From Ktedonobacteria bacterium (GTDB lineage Bacteria > Chloroflexota > Ktedonobacteria > Ktedonobacterales > JACDGC01), in the NCBI GenBank assembly GCA_027459785.1, contig DAIDGU010000022.1, positions 1 to 64,000 on the forward strand: 64,000 bases of DNA, in the 5' to 3' direction. Shown here in pieces: positions 52,110-61,581 of the stretch (position 1 is its first letter; each line of letters starts with the position of its first letter). Below the pieces are notes generated by a model. The model was not told the origin of the DNA. It saw nothing but the letters and a program-made list of their open reading frames with translations, and searched no databases. Position numbers and translations under genes: made by a program.

Positions 52110-53009
52110 ATGGCTGATGATGCCGTACTATCCATCGATCTGCCCCTGCCGCGCTTTGGCAGCGGCAAGGTGCGCGAGATCTTCGATCTGGGCGACCGTT
52201 TGCTGCTGGTGGCGACCGACCGCCTTTCCGCGTTCGACGTGGTGATGGCCGAGGGCATTCCCCACAAGGGCGAGGTACTCACCCGCCTGTCAGCCTTTTG
52301 GTTCACCCAGACGGCGGATATCGTGCCGAATCATCTCATCAGCAGCGATCCAGCGGATTTTCCGGCTGAGGTGCAGCCGCAGCGGGCGCAATTGGCCGGG
52401 CGCACGATGCTGGTGCGCAAGGCGCAGCGCATCGACTTCGAATGCGTGGTGCGTGGCTACCTGGCGGGATCGGGCTGGCAGGACTATCAAGCGACCGGCG
52501 GCGTGGGGGGAAATCCCTTGCCGGCGGGGCTGCGCCAGGCCGAACGGCTGCCGGAACCGATCTTCACCCCTGCGACGAAAGCGGCCAGCGGCCACGATAT
52601 CAACTGCACACTGGCGGATGTCGCCGCCGTTGTCGGCGACACTGTTGCCCAGCGCCTGAAGGCGACCAGCATCGCGCTCTATACCAACGCGGCGGAACTG
52701 GCCATCGACCGGGGCATCATCATCGCCGATACCAAGTTCGAGTTCGGCCTGCTGGATGGCGAACTGATCGTCATCGATGAGATGCTGACGCCGGATTCGT
52801 CGCGCTTCTGGGCGGCGGGCGACTACGCGCCGGGCCAATCCCCGCCCAGTTTCGACAAACAGTTCGTGCGCGACTGGCTTGAAACGCAGCCCTGGACCAA
52901 GACGCCACCCCCACCACACCTGCCGCCCGCAGTCATCGCTGGCACCGCCGCCCGTTACCAGGAAGCGTATGAATGGCTGACAGGCGCAAGCTTCACGCCG
53001 GTCACATGA
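52110..53009 (+). CDS. purC: Phosphoribosylaminoimidazole-succinocarboxamide synthase
   Basis: 299 residues, the longer (yeast-like) SAICAR synthetase form. GSGKVREIFDLGDRLLLVATDRLSAFD, VVRGYLAGSGW, ATKAASGHDINCT, GIIIADTKFEFG and VIDEMLTPDSSRFW are diagnostic. It joins aspartate to CAIR in purine synthesis. ATG 52110 follows GAGG; the frame extends upstream through the repeat. No other pur genes are adjacent. Confidence 0.94.
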   Translation: MADDAVLSIDLPLPRFGSGKVREIFDLGDRLLLVATDRLSAFDVVMAEGIPHKGEVLTRLSAFWFTQTADIVPNHLISSDPADFPAEVQPQRAQLAGRTMLVRKAQRIDFECVVRGYLAGSGWQDYQATGGVGGNPLPAGLRQAERLPEPIFTPATKAASGHDINCTLADVAAVVGDTVAQRLKATSIALYTNAAELAIDRGIIIADTKFEFGLLDGELIVIDEMLTPDSSRFWAAGDYAPGQSPPSFDKQFVRDWLETQPWTKTPPPPHLPPAVIAGTAARYQEAYEWLTGASFTPVT

Positions 53010-53196
53010 ACCGATCGGCCTCCGCGTGTTTGTGCGCCTGTGCCATCCCGTGCGCTTCCAGCATGTTCCCGTCGAGGATACTGCCGGTGATGATCTTGCC
53101 GATATCGTTGGTTTTTTGCCCCATTTCCTCGCCACGTGGTACAGTGAGAAGAGAGCATTTCTGGGAAGCACTACCTCACAGGAGTTGAAATATCCT

Positions 53197-54660
53197 ATGG
53201 TTGCTGTTCGTGTCGATCTGGTGCCGCTATTCGATGCGCTGACCGCCTCGGATGAGCGTGGCGTCATCACGGAGATCGCGCAGATTCTGGGCGACGAGAT
53301 CGCTGGCGGCGTGCTGGCGGGCCGGCTGAGCATTCCCGCCGCGCTGGGCGACCGCACGGGGGCGGCAGTGCCGGCGCTTGTCGCCGCTGGCCGGCTGAGC
53401 GATTGGATGCATGTGATCCCGCCGGGACCGGAGCCGGAGGCGATGCGTCGTCGCGCGCTCCTGCCCACCATCGCGCTGGCGAACGCCGCGCTCTTCGCGG
53501 CCCAAGCCATCGCTGCCGGCCTGGCGAACCCCAATCCGGCGTTGCCGGACCCTCTGTTCCCCAAGGACATCACACACCATGCCGGCGCGTGGGGCGCGCT
53601 GCGCGATGCCGTGCGCGCCAGCGATGGCACGCTGGCCGGGCGCATTCTGATGGGCTTTTATGCCAGCGGCACCGATTACCGCGAGATGGAAGGCGCGCTG
53701 TATGCCGCGCTCAACGGCACATTTTCCGCCGATGGTCGCCCCCTCCTTATGACGCTGGCCGCCACACAGGCGCTGGATTTCGTGGAATGGGGCGATCGTG
53801 CGCCGGCGTTCTTCTACTGGCTGCTGCCGCTGCTGATGCAAAGCGCGGGGGAGCCGGAGGGCGCGAAAGCGGTACGCGATTATCTGGCCCAGCCGGCCCA
53901 TGACCTGGACTTCGTGCGCACGCGCCTGGCGCTGTCGGACCCGACCGCCGCTGGTGCCGCGCTGCGGCAGGCTGTCGCCACCGGCACCACGGCGCAGGTG
54001 TTGGACGAGACCTTCGCCGCGCTGAAGCGTGGCGCGAACGGCACGATGGTGGGCGCGCAGGTCGCTGTCGTCGCCGCCGAACACCTGGCCGGCGTCCCCT
54101 TGAATAACGCCGAGGTCGTCAACCGCGCGCAGATCGCCCTGCGGGTGGCGAACGCGGCGCGCACTGCGACGCGCCAGGTGCAGGATCTGCGCGTGCTGCC
54201 GATCATCTTCCATGCGGCGAATCTGGTGAACCAGACGATCCGCGTCAATGGCGCGCAGCGGGCGGAGCCAAGCGCCGGCGCGGCGGGTACCGGGCTGCCG
54301 GGTGGCCTCATCGAATCCAGCGTGCTGCGCAATGTGGACCGCCAGATCGCCGCGCGCGACGAGGTGGGTACGCGGGCGACGGTGCGCCGCTACGCGCAGA
54401 TGGCCTTTCCGGCACGCAGCCTCCTCGGCACGTTCGGCCAGGTGGCCGCGCGGGCGAACGTGGCGGCGGACGGCAACGGGCGCGGCATGTTGGTGACGCA
54501 AGCGGCAGGCGAAACCTTCCTGGCGCTCACCCCCGCGCAACAAGCCGCCGAGGGCGTGGCGCTGCTGGATGCCATCGCGCACATCATCGTCGCTCAGCCT
54601 GCCGATCAGGCGCTGGCGCAGCGCGTCGAGCAATCCCTCGGCCTCGCGCCGGAGGCGTGA
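53197..54660 (+). CDS. Unknown large helical protein upstream of moeA
   Basis: 487 residues from ATG 53197, AGGAG upstream. Very Ala-rich and apparently all helical, with repeated short blocks such as ALFAAQAIAAGLANPNPAL, LMGFYASGTDYREMEGALY, and LRVLPIIFHAANLVNQTIR. No membrane segment or signal. There are conserved-looking His and Tyr residues (DITHHAGAW, IIFHAAN), but no catalytic motif I can name. Its stop overlaps a GTG of the moeA frame (GTGA), so it is probably cotranscribed with moeA. Confidence 0.75.
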   Translation: MVAVRVDLVPLFDALTASDERGVITEIAQILGDEIAGGVLAGRLSIPAALGDRTGAAVPALVAAGRLSDWMHVIPPGPEPEAMRRRALLPTIALANAALFAAQAIAAGLANPNPALPDPLFPKDITHHAGAWGALRDAVRASDGTLAGRILMGFYASGTDYREMEGALYAALNGTFSADGRPLLMTLAATQALDFVEWGDRAPAFFYWLLPLLMQSAGEPEGAKAVRDYLAQPAHDLDFVRTRLALSDPTAAGAALRQAVATGTTAQVLDETFAALKRGANGTMVGAQVAVVAAEHLAGVPLNNAEVVNRAQIALRVANAARTATRQVQDLRVLPIIFHAANLVNQTIRVNGAQRAEPSAGAAGTGLPGGLIESSVLRNVDRQIAARDEVGTRATVRRYAQMAFPARSLLGTFGQVAARANVAADGNGRGMLVTQAAGETFLALTPAQQAAEGVALLDAIAHIIVAQPADQALAQRVEQSLGLAPEA

Positions 54661-54680
54661 AGGCGAGAGGGAGCCAAGGA

Positions 54681-55886
54681 ATGTTGAGCGTGGAAGAGGC
54701 GCTGGCGCAGATCTTGGCGCTGGCGCAGCCCTTGGCCACCGAGCAGGTGACGCTGGCAGAGGCGCTGGGTCGCGTGCTGGCGGCGGATCTCGTTGCGCCG
54801 CTGGCGATGCCGCCCTTCGCCAATTCGTCGATGGATGGCTATGCCGTGCGGGCGGGCGACCTGGCGGGTGCGACGGCGGCATCGCCCGTGTCGTTGCGGC
54901 TGATCGGTGAAGTGCCGGCGGGCGGCGTCTTCGCGGGCGCGGTGATGCCAGGGACGACGGTACGCATCTTCACCGGCGCACCCTTGCCGGACGGGGCGGA
55001 CGCCGTGCTGGAACAGGAGCTGACCGCGCCGGGGCCGGTGGCCGCGTCCGTCGCCATGCAAGCCACCGCCGCGCCGGGCCGCAACGTGCGCGTTGCCGGC
55101 AGCGATGTGGCGCTGGGCCAACGCTTACTGGCTCGTGGCAGCGTCATCCATGCGCCGGAGGTGGCGATGGCCGCTGCTGTCGGTGCGGCCTCCCTCGCCG
55201 TAACCCGCCGCCCGCGCGTGGCCGTCATCGCCACCGGCGACGAGTTGGTCGCGCCGGGCCAACCATTGGGACCGGGCCAGATCTACAATAGCAACGCGCC
55301 GCTGCTGGCTGCCGCCGTGGTCGAGGCCGGCGGCGTGCCGGTGATCCTGCCGGTGGCACGCGACCGCGCCGACGATCTGCGCGCCCGCTTCGCGGAGGCC
55401 CAGGCGGCGGACTTGGTGCTGACCTCCGGCGGCGTCTCGGTTGGCGATTACGATCTGGTGCGGCAAATTATGGATGAGATGGGTGGCATCAACTTCTGGC
55501 GCGTCAACGTGCGCCCTGGCAAGCCGTTGGCCTTTGGTCGGCTGGGCGCGGTGCCGCTGCTGGGCCTGCCGGGCAATCCGGCCTCCTCCGCCGTCACCTT
55601 CGAGCTATTCGCGCGCCCGTTCATCCGCGCCTTGCTGGGCGCGCTCCCCCCGACACGTCCCACCATCACTGTGCGCCTGGCGATGGCGATCCCACGCGGC
55701 GACCGCCGCCATTACGTGCGCGCCCAGTTGCGCTACGAGGACGGCACTGTGCTTGCCACGCCGACCGGCGACCAGGGATCGCACCGCATCGCCTCGCTGC
55801 TGGGGGCCGACGCGCTGGTGATCATCGCCGAGGGAGCGGGCAGCATCGCCGCTGGCACCGCCGTCCCCGCGCTGTTGTTGCGCTGA
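54681..55886 (+). CDS. moeA: Molybdopterin molybdenumtransferase
   Basis: About 402 residues inserting molybdate into adenylated molybdopterin. MPPFANSSMDGYAVRAGDL, FTGAPLPDGADAVLEQE, RRPRVAVIATGDELV, the PGQIYNSN block, LTSGGVSVGDYDLV and NVRPGKPLAFG ... GLPGNPASSAVTFELF are all family marks. The N-terminal domains and the MoCF domain are complete, and the C-terminal beta domain is present. ATG 54681 or the overlapping GTG 54657 could be the start. Confidence 0.94.
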   Translation: MLSVEEALAQILALAQPLATEQVTLAEALGRVLAADLVAPLAMPPFANSSMDGYAVRAGDLAGATAASPVSLRLIGEVPAGGVFAGAVMPGTTVRIFTGAPLPDGADAVLEQELTAPGPVAASVAMQATAAPGRNVRVAGSDVALGQRLLARGSVIHAPEVAMAAAVGAASLAVTRRPRVAVIATGDELVAPGQPLGPGQIYNSNAPLLAAAVVEAGGVPVILPVARDRADDLRARFAEAQAADLVLTSGGVSVGDYDLVRQIMDEMGGINFWRVNVRPGKPLAFGRLGAVPLLGLPGNPASSAVTFELFARPFIRALLGALPPTRPTITVRLAMAIPRGDRRHYVRAQLRYEDGTVLATPTGDQGSHRIASLLGADALVIIAEGAGSIAAGTAVPALLLR

Positions 55887-56053
55887 GGTGCGGCATGAAT
55901 TGCCGGCTGCGGTCCAGCTTATGTGGCATTGAACTTGCCGACTACCTTTCCCTGTCTTCCCCCGCCCATTCCAGGGGGAGTATTCGCCCGCCGGCCTTGC
56001 CTGGTTGGCGGATAATCGATACAAGTGGATGATGAGAGAAAGGGAAACCAACA

Positions 56054-56371
56054 ATGCTGCGTATCCTCGGTCGGGTGTGTTACGGCCTTTCTGCCGCGTC
56101 GATCTTGCTGTCGCTCGGCACCCAATTCCGCATGACGGAAGCTTCGGCGAAAACACGCTTCTTCTTGAAGAAATCGCCCAGCAGCGCACGCTCGGAGCGC
56201 CAGAGCATCTTCTTTGGCCTGTGGGCGCCCACCTTTGCGATGGCCGGCAAGATCCTGGAAGATATGGCGCGCGAGAACGACATGCGCCAGATGCACGGCC
56301 AGCCAAGTTCGATCTCGTCGAACAACAGCTATGATACCGCCGAGCAGTCGCTGAGTTCCATCAGCCGCTAG
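56054..56371 (+). CDS. Small membrane protein, unknown
   Basis: 105 residues. One N-terminal hydrophobic helix (VCYGLSAASILLSLGTQF), a basic middle (KTRFFLKKSPSSARSERQS), a second weaker hydrophobic stretch (IFFGLWAPTFAMAGKIL) and a Ser-rich tail. GGGAAACC upstream gives a modest ribosome site. No family recognised; likely real because both the composition and the site are gene-like. Confidence 0.6.
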   Translation: MLRILGRVCYGLSAASILLSLGTQFRMTEASAKTRFFLKKSPSSARSERQSIFFGLWAPTFAMAGKILEDMARENDMRQMHGQPSSISSNNSYDTAEQSLSSISR

Positions 56372-56456
56372 CACGCCCAGGTGTGCCACCGCCGCGCCCT
56401 TCCTGCAACACGACGGGAAGTGCGCGGCTTCACGTCTCCGCCATTCGGCACAATGG

Positions 56457-56485
56457 TTGCATCCTTCACGTGGATATGCTAGAGT
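56457..56485 (+). promoter_or_regulatory. Possible promoter before the 41-residue gene
   Basis: TTGCAT (56457-56462), 17 bp, TAGAGT (56480-56485). Spacing is ideal, the -10 box is weak. Confidence 0.4.
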
Positions 56486-56556
56486 ATGAGGTGTCACCGG
56501 CAGCGGTCGCTTCGGCACCGCGCGGCCCATCTCATCCGAAAGAAGCCACTCCACCG

Positions 56557-56679
56557 ATGGATACGACTCAGATCGGCTATTTTGTACTGTGCATGTTCGG
56601 CGGCCTGTTTATCATCGCCGTCCCCTGGTCCGGCATCATCCTGCTGAACGCGAAGCGCGAGCGCAAGCCGGCCCGTTAG
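56557..56679 (+). CDS. 41-residue single-pass membrane peptide
   Basis: MDTTQIGYFVLCMFGGLFII begins the peptide, whose one membrane helix runs to about residue 31 and is followed by a basic tail (NAKRERKPAR), giving an N-out/C-in orientation. GAAAGAAG lies upstream. Size and layout recall CcmD-like or small assembly peptides, but there is no context to support a role. Confidence 0.5.
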   Translation: MDTTQIGYFVLCMFGGLFIIAVPWSGIILLNAKRERKPAR

Positions 56680-56790
56680 CGGGAAGGGGGCGGTTGGTAA
56701 TTTCAATCACTATCGCCCGCCATCCTGGCACATCGGCATTCGCCCACCCAGTGCCAGATACCAAACAGAGTCAAAACGAGGATCAGCCGT

Positions 56791-57666
56791 ATGCTGTTGC
56801 AGATGTCGCCGGGCGTCGCGCGCCGCCTTGCTTGGGCCAGGTTGGTGGCGACGGATATCGACGACACCCTGTTGCGTACCGACAAGACCATCACCCCGCG
56901 CACACGGCAGATGCTGACACGCGCCCAGAATGCGGGCCTGCCCGTGGTGTTGGCGACGGCGCGGCCCCCGCGCACCTTGCGCACGGTCGCCGAGGACGTA
57001 GGCATCGGCGGCTTAGCTATCGCCTGCAATGGGGCGATGATCTTCGATCTGGATCGCGGTGTGTTAGATGAAGCCGCGATCATGTATCACGCGCCGATCC
57101 CGCCCGCTGTGGCGCAACAGGTGATTCACCGCCTGCGCGCGGCGTTGCCTGCGGTCGCCTGCGCGTGGGAGGCTGGCCTGCGCTTCGGCTGCGAGCCGGC
57201 GTATGAGCGCCTGCGGCCTTCCGCGCGTCAGCAGGGCGCATGGCGGGCGGATGCCCTGGATCTTGCCGACACGCCGCTGACGAAGCTGATGGCGCTGCAC
57301 CCTACCCTGACGGGCGACGCCTTGCTGGCCGAGGTGCGCGCCGTGGCAGGCGAAGGTGTTGTCTGCACGCATTCAGGCATGCCCCTTGTGGAGATCAGCG
57401 CGGCGGGCGTCGATAAAGCGACCGGTCTGGCGGCCCTGTGCGACCTCCAAGCTGTTCCCCAGGCCGCTGTCGTCGCCTGTGGCGACATGCCGACTGATCT
57501 GCCCATGCTGCGCTGGGCCGGCGTCGGCATCGCCGTCGCCAATGCCCACCCCGATCTGTTGGCCGAGGCGGACGCGATCACCGCCGGCAATGACGACGAC
57601 GGCGTGGCCCTGGCGCTCGCGGCGATCTTGCACACGCGCCCTCCCGCGCCCACGAACGCCCGGTGA
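56791..57666 (+). CDS. HAD-superfamily Cof-type phosphatase
   Basis: 291 residues. Motif I VATDIDDTLLRTD (nucleophile and second Asp), motif II in VLATARPPRT, the Cof-type C2B cap in the middle, motif III Lys in PLTKLMAL and motif IV GDMPTDLPML. Cof-like enzymes dephosphorylate sugar phosphates or nucleotides such as pyridoxal phosphate and FMN; the substrate cannot be read. A second start further in (about GTG 56842) is possible, since the first 15 residues are atypical. Confidence 0.87.
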   Translation: MLLQMSPGVARRLAWARLVATDIDDTLLRTDKTITPRTRQMLTRAQNAGLPVVLATARPPRTLRTVAEDVGIGGLAIACNGAMIFDLDRGVLDEAAIMYHAPIPPAVAQQVIHRLRAALPAVACAWEAGLRFGCEPAYERLRPSARQQGAWRADALDLADTPLTKLMALHPTLTGDALLAEVRAVAGEGVVCTHSGMPLVEISAAGVDKATGLAALCDLQAVPQAAVVACGDMPTDLPMLRWAGVGIAVANAHPDLLAEADAITAGNDDDGVALALAAILHTRPPAPTNAR

Positions 57667-57849
57667 TGGCCGGTACACCGACCATCCGCTGGGAACGCCG
57701 CCCTGGCGCAGTTGAATAGCTATTGGTGAATACTCAGGGATTCCTGTGCCGCTCAGGCGATTAGCCTCTCCTCACAATTCTTTCCCGCAGGCAGTTTCAT
57801 CAGCCTTTTTCGCCAATTTCTACGTTTGGAAGCGCGACTATCCCCCCGC

Positions 57850-57896
57850 TCAGGACCATCCCCCCCTTGGGACGAGTGACTCTGATGGGTGATCCT
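57850..57896. repeat. Left direct repeat flanking the GIY-YIG cassette
   Basis: CAGGACCATCCCCCCC then TTGGGACGAGTGACTCTGATGGG, followed by TGATCCT. A direct copy with small differences lies at 59272-59327. Nothing else is recognisable in the 57667-57849 gap. Confidence 0.75.
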
Positions 57897-57916
57897 GCTC
57901 CTGCGCTTTGCCAGCG

Positions 57917-58858
57917 TCATTCCTGGCCGTCGCCGTCCGGCGCATCCTCGCTATGCTTAAGATGGTTGGCTGGCGGAGGATCGGTCGGCGCGTCCAACTC
58001 CGGCCAGAGTTCCATGCCCTGCGTGCGACGGCGTTCGTCAGCCTTTGCCACCTGCTCAATGCTTTTGCGCGCCTTGGGCAAATCTTCCGGCGGCGTGTTG
58101 CCTAGCTTATCAACGATGAGCTTACGCAAAGTGCGGCTGACATCTGTATGGATTTGACATGCAGTGTTCAGATCTTGTACTTGTGTTCGGGCAAGTATAC
58201 TACAAGTATGCTGAACACGCATGATATTAGTAGCAAGTTCTTCCTCATCCATATAGTCAAGAATGAAGGCACCAGCGGGAAGACTCTTTCGGATACGGAT
58301 AGCATTTTCGGTCTCTTCGTAGAGAGCTATGTAGCCGGCGTTAATGAATCGCATAAAATCTTCTCTGGTTTCAATGACAGAGGAAACGGCAAGAAGCAAT
58401 GTCCTCGTCAGGAGGATACCAAGAGACTGATCTTCCAGCGGGAAGACAAGATTGAAGGCGTGTTCGTATGAGCGTTCCATCTTTTCCAAGAGCTGCAACA
58501 TATGCTGTGATACCTTTCGTGCGGTCATCGTTTTGGGGTGGCGCAGGTTAGGATGCCCTGCGTTGTTGACAGCAACGTGAGAGGTATTATACTTCGGTTG
58601 CCTCTCGTCCATGTATCGTTGCTCCACAAGAACAAGATCTTGCGGGCGTGATACGCTTTCCAGAACAGCGAACATAAACGACTCTTCACTGTAGCTATCC
58701 CATGCGCGCTGGAATGCTCGTGCGTGATGCATACCTAGCCGTAGCAGCGAGCGATGTTGCTGCCATCGAGCACCAATATTGACGCTACTGCCGATATAGC
58801 AATCACCTGTTTGGGTGTTGGTGATGCTGTAGACACCTCCTTTATTTTCTACGCACAT
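57917..58858 (-). CDS. GIY-YIG nuclease-domain protein
   Basis: 313 residues. The N-terminal GIY-YIG domain (about 6-95) shows GGVYSITNTQTGDCYIGSS, the catalytic Arg in IGARWQQH, and LVLVEQRYMDERQPKYN with the metal-binding Glu, the form seen in homing and mobile-element nucleases. The C-terminal 200 residues are helical and charged with no domain I recognise. It has its own promoter, is lower in GC than its neighbours, and sits between direct repeats, all signs of acquisition as a cassette. Confidence 0.85.
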   Translation of the reverse strand: MCVENKGGVYSITNTQTGDCYIGSSVNIGARWQQHRSLLRLGMHHARAFQRAWDSYSEESFMFAVLESVSRPQDLVLVEQRYMDERQPKYNTSHVAVNNAGHPNLRHPKTMTARKVSQHMLQLLEKMERSYEHAFNLVFPLEDQSLGILLTRTLLLAVSSVIETREDFMRFINAGYIALYEETENAIRIRKSLPAGAFILDYMDEEELATNIMRVQHTCSILARTQVQDLNTACQIHTDVSRTLRKLIVDKLGNTPPEDLPKARKSIEQVAKADERRRTQGMELWPELDAPTDPPPANHLKHSEDAPDGDGQE

Positions 58859-58920
58859 CCTTCCAATTGCCCCTCTCGTCTTCCTGCTGTAGATATTCAG
58901 AGAACAAATGTTCTTTCTAT

Positions 58921-58948
58921 ACTATACCATTGTTTACTAGATTGTCAA
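58921..58948 (-). promoter_or_regulatory. Promoter of the GIY-YIG gene
   Basis: Minus strand TTGACA (58948-58943), 16 bp, TATAGT (58926-58921), about 60 bp before the start codon. Confidence 0.65.
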
Positions 58949-59082
58949 ATGCCACCACCGAAGAGATTCGCGCGCTCATTTCGCTGCTGAATATCCAACC
59001 GACTTTTTTCCCAGAAGACAAACGCCGGCGCTATTATAAAGTGGAAGACGTGGAACGGATGAAGAAAGCCGTTGATCGGTAA
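58942..59082 (+). CDS. Possible 46-residue MerR-like fragment
   Basis: From TTG 58942 the frame reads TTEEIRALISLLNIQPTFF and EDKRRRYYKVEDVERMKKAV, which resembles the wing and helix of a small MerR/excisionase-type DNA-binding domain. It lacks a ribosome site and overlaps the divergent promoter, so it may be a remnant of the cassette. Confidence 0.3.
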   Translation: MSNATTEEIRALISLLNIQPTFFPEDKRRRYYKVEDVERMKKAVDR

Positions 59083-59271
59083 ATAACTGTAGGATAAACC
59101 TGCTGTTTTACACTCAAAGGGAATAGTGATGAATCCTTCAATGACCTTTACTCTCGATAATTTGCAGCATGGCTGGTCCCATGTCCATATTGCGTACACT
59201 GCCCATCATGCTAAACATCATGTTCGATGTTGCGCACCTTTGTGATATATGGCAAAAATGCTCTTTCATAC

Positions 59272-59327
59272 TCGCTTAGGACCATCCACCACCCCCCTTG
59301 GGACGAGTGACTCTGATGGATCACCCT
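59272..59327. repeat. Right direct repeat flanking the GIY-YIG cassette
   Basis: TAGGACCATCCACCACCCCC then TTGGGACGAGTGACTCTGATGG and ATCACCCT. Same orientation as 57850-57896, differing by a short insertion and a few bases. The 190 bp to its left (59083-59271) hold no recognisable gene. Confidence 0.75.
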
Positions 59328-59359
59328 CCCCGTTCGGTATGCTCATGAGGCGAGAACAA

Positions 59360-59432
59360 CGCCCTGCATCGCCAGTCCGCGACGGCGGACTTCGTGGCGT
59401 ATGCCCGTAGGCGCGCTTGCAATCGCCCGCGC
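59360..59432. repeat. Half copy of palindromic repeat family A
   Basis: CAGTCCGCGACGGCGGACTTCG leads (shown from its start CAGTCCGCGACGGCGGAC), then GTGGCGTATGCCCGTAGGCG and CAATCGCCCGCG. Only the right half is present. It ends about 40 bp before the flhA start. Confidence 0.65.
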
Positions 59433-59469
59433 CAGCGGCCACGACTCGCGGAAAAGGGAGGATCGGACG

Positions 59470-61578
59470 ATGACGGCGATCATGACGCGCTTTGGGCGCT
59501 TTACGGATATCGCACTGGCGGGCAGCATCGTCAGCGTCATCGCGCTGCTGATCGTGCCGCTGCCGCCGGAGGTGCTGGCCTTCTTGCAGGTGCTGAACCT
59601 GGGCGTGGCGCTCACGATCCTGCTGGTCGCCATCTATTCGCGCGACGCGCTGGAGTTTTCGGTCTTCCCGTCGCTGTTGCTGGTGACGACGCTGCTGCGG
59701 CTGGGGCTGAACGTTTCCGCCACGCGGCTGATCTTGCTGCAAGGCCAGGCCGGCGCGGTGATCGACGCTTTCGGCAACTTCGTCGTCGGCGGCAATTTCG
59801 TCGTCGGCATCGTCGTCTTCCTGATCCTCACCATCATCCAATTCGTTGTCATCACCAACGGCGCGGGGCGCGTCGCTGAGGTCGCCGCGCGCTTCACGCT
59901 GGACGCCATGCCGGGCAAGCAGATGGCCATCGACGCCGATCTGAATGCTGGGCTGATCAACCAGGAGCAGGCGCAGGCGCGGCGGCGCGCGATCCAGCAA
60001 GAGGCAGACTTTTTTGGTGCGATGGACGGCGCGAGCAAGTTCGTCAAGGGCGACGCGATGGCCGGCATTATCATCATCCTCATCAATATTCTGGGTGGCA
60101 TCATCGTCGGCATGGTGCAAGGTGGGCTGGATATCGGCACGGCCCTGAACCAATATACCCTGCTGACCGTCGGCGACGGCCTGGTGACGCAGATCCCCGC
60201 GCTGCTGATCTCCACCGCCAGCGGCATCGTCATCACGCGCACCGGCGGCGGGGCGGCGGCGAACCTGGGCCGCGCCATCGCCACGCAACTGTTGGCGAAT
60301 CCGCGCGCCATCGGGACGGCGGGCGCGCTGATCGCGCTGCTGGGCTTGGTGCCAGGCATGCCGCTGGTGCCATTCCTGGGGCTGGGCGGCGCGGGGCTGG
60401 CCGGCGCGTGGTGGCTGAACCGGCGCGGGCCGCAGGCGCAGGGGCCAACACCGGGCAACGCTGCCACGCAAGACGAAAAAGCTGCCGAGGGCCAGCCGGA
60501 CGACAAGGGCGACGGCGTCATGGGGCTGCTGGACGTGGACCCGATGGAATTGGAGGTCGGCTATGGCCTGGTGGGCCTGGTGGATAAACACGCGGGCGCG
60601 AATTTCCTGACGCGCATCACCCTCATCCGCCGGCAGATCGCCCAGGAACTGGGCATCATCACGCCGACGATCCGCATCCACGACAACCTGCTTTTGCCGC
60701 CGAATGCGTATGCCGTTAAGCTGCGCGGCGTGGAGATCGCCACCGGCACGATCATGCCCAACCATCTGCTGGCGATGAACGCGGGCCTGGCGACGGACGA
60801 GATCCAGGGCATCCCCACGACGGAGCCGACCTTCGGGCTGCCCGCGCTGTGGATCACCCCCGCGCAGAAAGAGCATGCCGAGGCGCTGCATTACACCGTC
60901 GTGGATGCACCCTCCGTCGTCGCCACGCACCTGACCGAGATCATCAAGGCCAACGCCTGGACGATGCTGACCAAGAGCGACACCAAGCATCTGCTGGATC
61001 GCCTGAAAGAATCGCATCCGGGCCTGGCGGACGATCTCATCCCGAATGTCGTCAGCCTGGGCGACGTGCAGGCCGTGCTGCAACACCTGCTGCGCGAGCG
61101 TGTCTGCATCCGCGACCTGCCGCTGATCTTGGAAGCCATCGGCGCGGCCTCGCGCGCGACCAAGGAACCGGAGGCGCTGGGCGAGCGCGTGCGGCTGGCG
61201 CTGAGCCGGGCCATCTGCGCGCAATACCAGTCGCCGGACAAGATCCTGCACGTCGTTACGCTGCCGCACGAGACCGAGATGCACCTCGCCCACGCGCTGG
61301 AACGCACGGAGAACGGGCCGATTCTGGCCGTGGAAAGCGGTCTGATCCAGCGGTTGCTGGAAGGCTTGGCGGCGGCGATTGAAGATGCCGCGCTGGTCGG
61401 CGCGCAACCGGTGATCCTGGTTTCGGGGCGCATCCGGCTGGCGCTGCGCCGGCTGATCGAGCGCCACCTGCCCACCCAGGCGGTGCTGTCCTATGACGAG
61501 ATCGCCGTTCATCCGAATGTCGTCGCCGCCGGCGCGGTGGATATGACGGCCAAGCTCGCCGAAAGCGGGGTGAGATAG
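59470..61578 (+). CDS. flhA: Flagellar biosynthesis protein FlhA
   Basis: About 703 residues, the export-gate component of the flagellar type III system. The N-terminal membrane part starts FTDIALAGSIVSVIALLIVPLPP and holds the conserved FHIPEP-type cytoplasmic loop as NGAGRVAEVAARFTLDAMPGKQMAIDADLNAGLI and FFGAMDGASKFVKGDA. The C-terminal cytoplasmic domain (about 370-703) begins after a variable linker and shows ITLIRRQIAQELG and GRIRLALRRLIER-like blocks. GGGAGGATC precedes ATG 59470. The PilZ gene follows after 3 bp. Confidence 0.95.
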   Translation: MTAIMTRFGRFTDIALAGSIVSVIALLIVPLPPEVLAFLQVLNLGVALTILLVAIYSRDALEFSVFPSLLLVTTLLRLGLNVSATRLILLQGQAGAVIDAFGNFVVGGNFVVGIVVFLILTIIQFVVITNGAGRVAEVAARFTLDAMPGKQMAIDADLNAGLINQEQAQARRRAIQQEADFFGAMDGASKFVKGDAMAGIIIILINILGGIIVGMVQGGLDIGTALNQYTLLTVGDGLVTQIPALLISTASGIVITRTGGGAAANLGRAIATQLLANPRAIGTAGALIALLGLVPGMPLVPFLGLGGAGLAGAWWLNRRGPQAQGPTPGNAATQDEKAAEGQPDDKGDGVMGLLDVDPMELEVGYGLVGLVDKHAGANFLTRITLIRRQIAQELGIITPTIRIHDNLLLPPNAYAVKLRGVEIATGTIMPNHLLAMNAGLATDEIQGIPTTEPTFGLPALWITPAQKEHAEALHYTVVDAPSVVATHLTEIIKANAWTMLTKSDTKHLLDRLKESHPGLADDLIPNVVSLGDVQAVLQHLLRERVCIRDLPLILEAIGAASRATKEPEALGERVRLALSRAICAQYQSPDKILHVVTLPHETEMHLAHALERTENGPILAVESGLIQRLLEGLAAAIEDAALVGAQPVILVSGRIRLALRRLIERHLPTQAVLSYDEIAVHPNVVAAGAVDMTAKLAESGVR

Positions 61579-61581
61579 CTG

